Part shown: positions 61,982-64,000 of the stretch, piece by piece
Position numbering within the stretch: position 1 is the first letter of the stretch
How the letters are laid out: every line of letters begins with the position of its first letter
NCBI RefSeq assembly: GCF_003952425.1
Contig: NZ_CP034449.1
Coordinates: 5,134,001-5,198,000, forward strand
DNA from: Mesorhizobium sp. M2A.F.Ca.ET.046.03.2.1
GTDB taxonomy: Bacteria > Pseudomonadota > Alphaproteobacteria > Rhizobiales > Rhizobiaceae
DNA: 64,000 bases
Direction of reading: 5' to 3'
Translations under genes and position numbers: made by a program
Notes under the pieces: generated by a model
Seen by the model: only the letters and a program-made list of their open reading frames with translations
The model's database searches: none
What the model was told of the DNA's origin: nothing

Positions 61982-62956
61982 ATGAACACCAAACATGCGC
62001 CCGTTCTCATTATCGGTTCCGGCCCGGCCGGCTACACGGCGGCGATCTATGCCGCCCGCGCCATGCTGAAGCCGATGCTGGTCGCCGGCCTGCAGCAGGG
62101 CGGCCAGTTGATGATCACCACCGACGTCGAGAATTATCCGGGCTTCGCCGATCCGATCCAAGGACCTTGGCTGATGAGCCAGATGCTGGCGCAGGCCGAG
62201 CATGTCGGCACCGATATCGTCAACGACATCATCACCGAGGTCGACCTCAATGTGCGGCCGTTCCGCGCCACCGGCGATTCCGGCACCGTCTACACGGCGG
62301 ACGCGCTGATCATCGCCACCGGCGCGCAGGCCAAGTGGCTGGGCATTCCATCCGAGCAGACCTTCATGGGCTTCGGCGTTTCGGCCTGCGCCACCTGCGA
62401 CGGCTTCTTCTACCGCGGCAAGGACGTGGCGGTGGTCGGCGGCGGCAATTCCGCGGTCGAGGAAGCGCTCTATCTGTCGAACCTCGCGAAAAGCGTCACC
62501 GTCATCCATCGGCGCAACGATTTCCGTGCCGAGCGCATCCTGCGCGAGCGGCTGCTTGCGAAGGACAATGTCCGCGTCATCTGGGACACGGTGGTGCACG
62601 AGATCACCGGACGTCCGGGTAAGGCGCCGCTGCCGCCTTCCGTCGAAGGCCTGACGCTGCGCAATGTCGTGACCGGCCAGGAATCGAAGCTGCCGGTCGA
62701 CGGTGTGTTCGTCGCGATCGGCCATGCGCCGGCGGTCGAGCTGTTCGTCGGCAAGCTGAAGCAGAAGCCGAACGGCTACCTGTGGACGGCACCCGATTCG
62801 ACTCGCACCGACGTGCCCGGCGTGTTCGCCGCCGGCGATGTCACCGATGATGTCTACCGCCAGGCGGTGACGGCCGCGGGGCTTGGTTGCATGGCGGCAC
62901 TCGAGGCGGAAAAATATCTGGCCGGCATCGAGGTTCACCGCGAAGCGGCGGAGTGA
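61982..62956 (+). CDS. trxB: Thioredoxin-disulfide reductase
   Basis: TrxB reduces thioredoxin with NADPH. The 324-residue protein has the FAD motif VLIIGSGPAGYTAAIYAARA, the redox-active CATC (C136, C139), the NADPH motif VAVVGGGNSAVEEALYLSNL and the C-terminal FAD motif GVFAAGDVTDDVYRQAVTAA. It is full length. A LysR gene follows after 72 bases on the same strand and may be cotranscribed. Confidence 0.96.
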   Translation: MNTKHAPVLIIGSGPAGYTAAIYAARAMLKPMLVAGLQQGGQLMITTDVENYPGFADPIQGPWLMSQMLAQAEHVGTDIVNDIITEVDLNVRPFRATGDSGTVYTADALIIATGAQAKWLGIPSEQTFMGFGVSACATCDGFFYRGKDVAVVGGGNSAVEEALYLSNLAKSVTVIHRRNDFRAERILRERLLAKDNVRVIWDTVVHEITGRPGKAPLPPSVEGLTLRNVVTGQESKLPVDGVFVAIGHAPAVELFVGKLKQKPNGYLWTAPDSTRTDVPGVFAAGDVTDDVYRQAVTAAGLGCMAALEAEKYLAGIEVHREAAE

Positions 62957-63028
62957 CAAATCGGCTGAAAAAAGCCGTTTAAAAGCCTGATTTTTCATTC
63001 AGACGCCAAATGCAACGCGAGGGGAATC

Positions 63029-63925
63029 ATGGCGCTGGACTGGGACAAGCTACGCGTATTTCACGCAGCGGCGGAGGCTGGGTCGTTCACCCATGCCGCC
63101 GAGACGCTGCATCTGTCGCAATCGGCCATTTCGCGGCAGGTCAGCGCGCTCGAGCATGATGTCGGCGTCGCACTCTTCCACCGTCATGCGCGTGGCCTGG
63201 TGCTGACCGAGCAGGGCGAGATGCTGTTCCGCACGGCGCATGACGTGCTGATGAAGCTGGAAACCATCAAGACGCGGCTGACCGAGACCAAGGACCGGCC
63301 GTCGGGCGTGCTCCGCGTGACGACCACGGTGGGGCTGGGCGCCGGCTGGCTGACCGAGCGCGTGCAGGAATTCATCGAGCTCTATCCCGAGATCAGCCTG
63401 CAGCTGATCCTGGCCAATGAGGAGCTAGACCTCACCATGCGCCAGGCCGATTGCGCGATCCGGCTGCGCCAGCCGCAGCAGCCCGACCTTATCCAGCGGC
63501 GGCTGTTCACGGTGCATTTCCACCTCTACGCGGCGCCGTCCTACATCGCCAAGTTCGGCAGGCCGGCCTCGATCGCTGAGCTCAGGAACCATCGCATCGT
63601 CACCTTCGGCGTGCCGGTGCCTTCGCATCTGTCGGAGCTGAACTGGCTGGAGACAGTCGGCGATTTCGAAGGCGCGCAGCGGGTGCCGACGCTGCAGATC
63701 AACGACATCCTGTCGATCAAGCGGGCGGTGCAGGGCGGCGCGGGCATCGCCATGCTGCCGGACTATGTGATCAACAAGGACTCGAACCTGGTGCAGCTGC
63801 TGCCGGAGACCGAGGTGCCGTCCTTCGACACCTATTTCGCCTATCCCGATGCGATGAAGAACCAGGCGAAGCTGCACGTTTTTCGCGATTTCGTTATCGC
63901 CAAGGCGCGCAGCTGGTCTTACTGA
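63029..63925 (+). CDS. lsrB: LysR-family regulator, LsrB/VtlR-like
   Basis: The 298-residue protein starts MALDWDKLRVFHAAAEAGSF, with recognition helix LHLSQSAISRQVSALEHDVG, and has a C-terminal effector domain (TTTVGLGAGWLTERVQEFIE, VQGGAGIAMLPDYVINKDSN). Position directly after trxB and the sequence style match LsrB of Sinorhizobium and VtlR of Brucella/Agrobacterium, which control envelope, redox and small-RNA genes and matter for host association. Only one cysteine (C142) is present. The symbol is assigned by family and context. Confidence 0.85.
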   Translation: MALDWDKLRVFHAAAEAGSFTHAAETLHLSQSAISRQVSALEHDVGVALFHRHARGLVLTEQGEMLFRTAHDVLMKLETIKTRLTETKDRPSGVLRVTTTVGLGAGWLTERVQEFIELYPEISLQLILANEELDLTMRQADCAIRLRQPQQPDLIQRRLFTVHFHLYAAPSYIAKFGRPASIAELRNHRIVTFGVPVPSHLSELNWLETVGDFEGAQRVPTLQINDILSIKRAVQGGAGIAMLPDYVINKDSNLVQLLPETEVPSFDTYFAYPDAMKNQAKLHVFRDFVIAKARSWSY

Positions 63926-63939
63926 ATGCCCGGCCGAGA

Positions 63940-64000
63940 CTACTGCCCGCGCCAGGGTGTGAGGCGGGGCAGCCAGCCGGGCACGGCGCGTCGGTAGACT
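63940..64000 (-). CDS. C-terminal end of a gene running off the right edge
   Basis: The minus strand reads VYRRAVPGWLPRLTPWRGQ and a TAG stop, with no stop before the window edge. It faces lsrB. Too little is present to identify it, and the reading is plausible rather than proven. Confidence 0.35.
   Translation of the reverse strand, partial: VYRRAVPGWLPRLTPWRGQ

Noticed and set aside
1..64000. tRNA, rRNA, CRISPR arrays or defence islands
   Set aside because: No cloverleaf with a conserved T-loop, no rRNA blocks, no regularly spaced direct repeats and no recognised defence genes were seen; a tRNAscan-SE or CRISPR search could still find something missed by eye.

Overview
The window reads as chromosomal core DNA of a Rhizobiales bacterium, most likely Mesorhizobium or a close relative (inference). 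It is GC-rich. It carries gene neighbourhoods typical of the order: lgt / SAM-methyltransferase / pgeF, ilvE facing a petP-petR-kinase operon, an Lrp-type regulator facing trxB-lsrB, and the heptose genes. It also carries palindromic intergenic repeats of the rhizobial type, including the element whose translation contains [12 protein letters not shown] saw no rRNA, tRNA, CRISPR array, prophage or complete insertion sequence.

Layout. 1-5.2 kb: lgt operon, ubiK-like, ybjN-like, csaA-like and a GT4 glycosyltransferase. 5.4-9.3 kb: two-component and MarR operon (petP-petR-kinase) facing ilvE across a near-perfect 27-bp palindrome. 9.4-12 kb: small genes separated by clean terminators, ending with two cold-shock genes. 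12.4-18.3 kb: double-Kazal lipoprotein, TPR-sulfotransferase, small proteins and a frameshifted ABC-F gene. 18.3-22.6 kb: uvrB, with a repeat inserted in frame, flanked by repeat-rich gaps. 22.6-29.6 kb: exported proteins of unknown function, a possible structured RNA and a lipid kinase. 29.7-33.4 kb: catabolic operon (GMC oxidoreductase, enolase-superfamily enzyme, frameshifted hydroxyisobutyrate-dehydrogenase-like enzyme). 33.6-39 kb: thioesterase, HxlR regulators, FMN reductase and an EmrAB-like efflux pair. 39.3-44.1 kb: large autotransporter in the reverse direction. 44.2-49.9 kb: small rhizobial proteins, CNNM/CBS protein, LysR facing an oxidoreductase, and an LssY-domain gene broken by a transposase fragment. 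49.9-53.9 kb: two extensin-like proteins, DUF3775, a TPR protein and greA. 54.1-61.2 kb: ADP-heptose synthesis and transfer (waaC, waaF, hldD in reverse; hldE, gmhA, gmhB forward). 61.3-64 kb: Lrp, trxB, lsrB.

The clearest pathway is GmhA-HldE-GmhB-HldE-HldD, giving ADP-L-glycero-D-manno-heptose, then WaaC and WaaF adding heptose to the LPS inner core. Three genes (ABC-F, the hydroxyisobutyrate-dehydrogenase-like gene, LysE) differ from an intact frame only by one-base indels. This may reflect real decay or consensus errors. The least explained items are the terminator-capped, hairpin-rich stretch at 28.04-28.48 kb, the 127-bp transposase fragment inside the LssY gene, and the repeat translated as part of UvrB. 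All calls come from reading the sequence; no searches were run.
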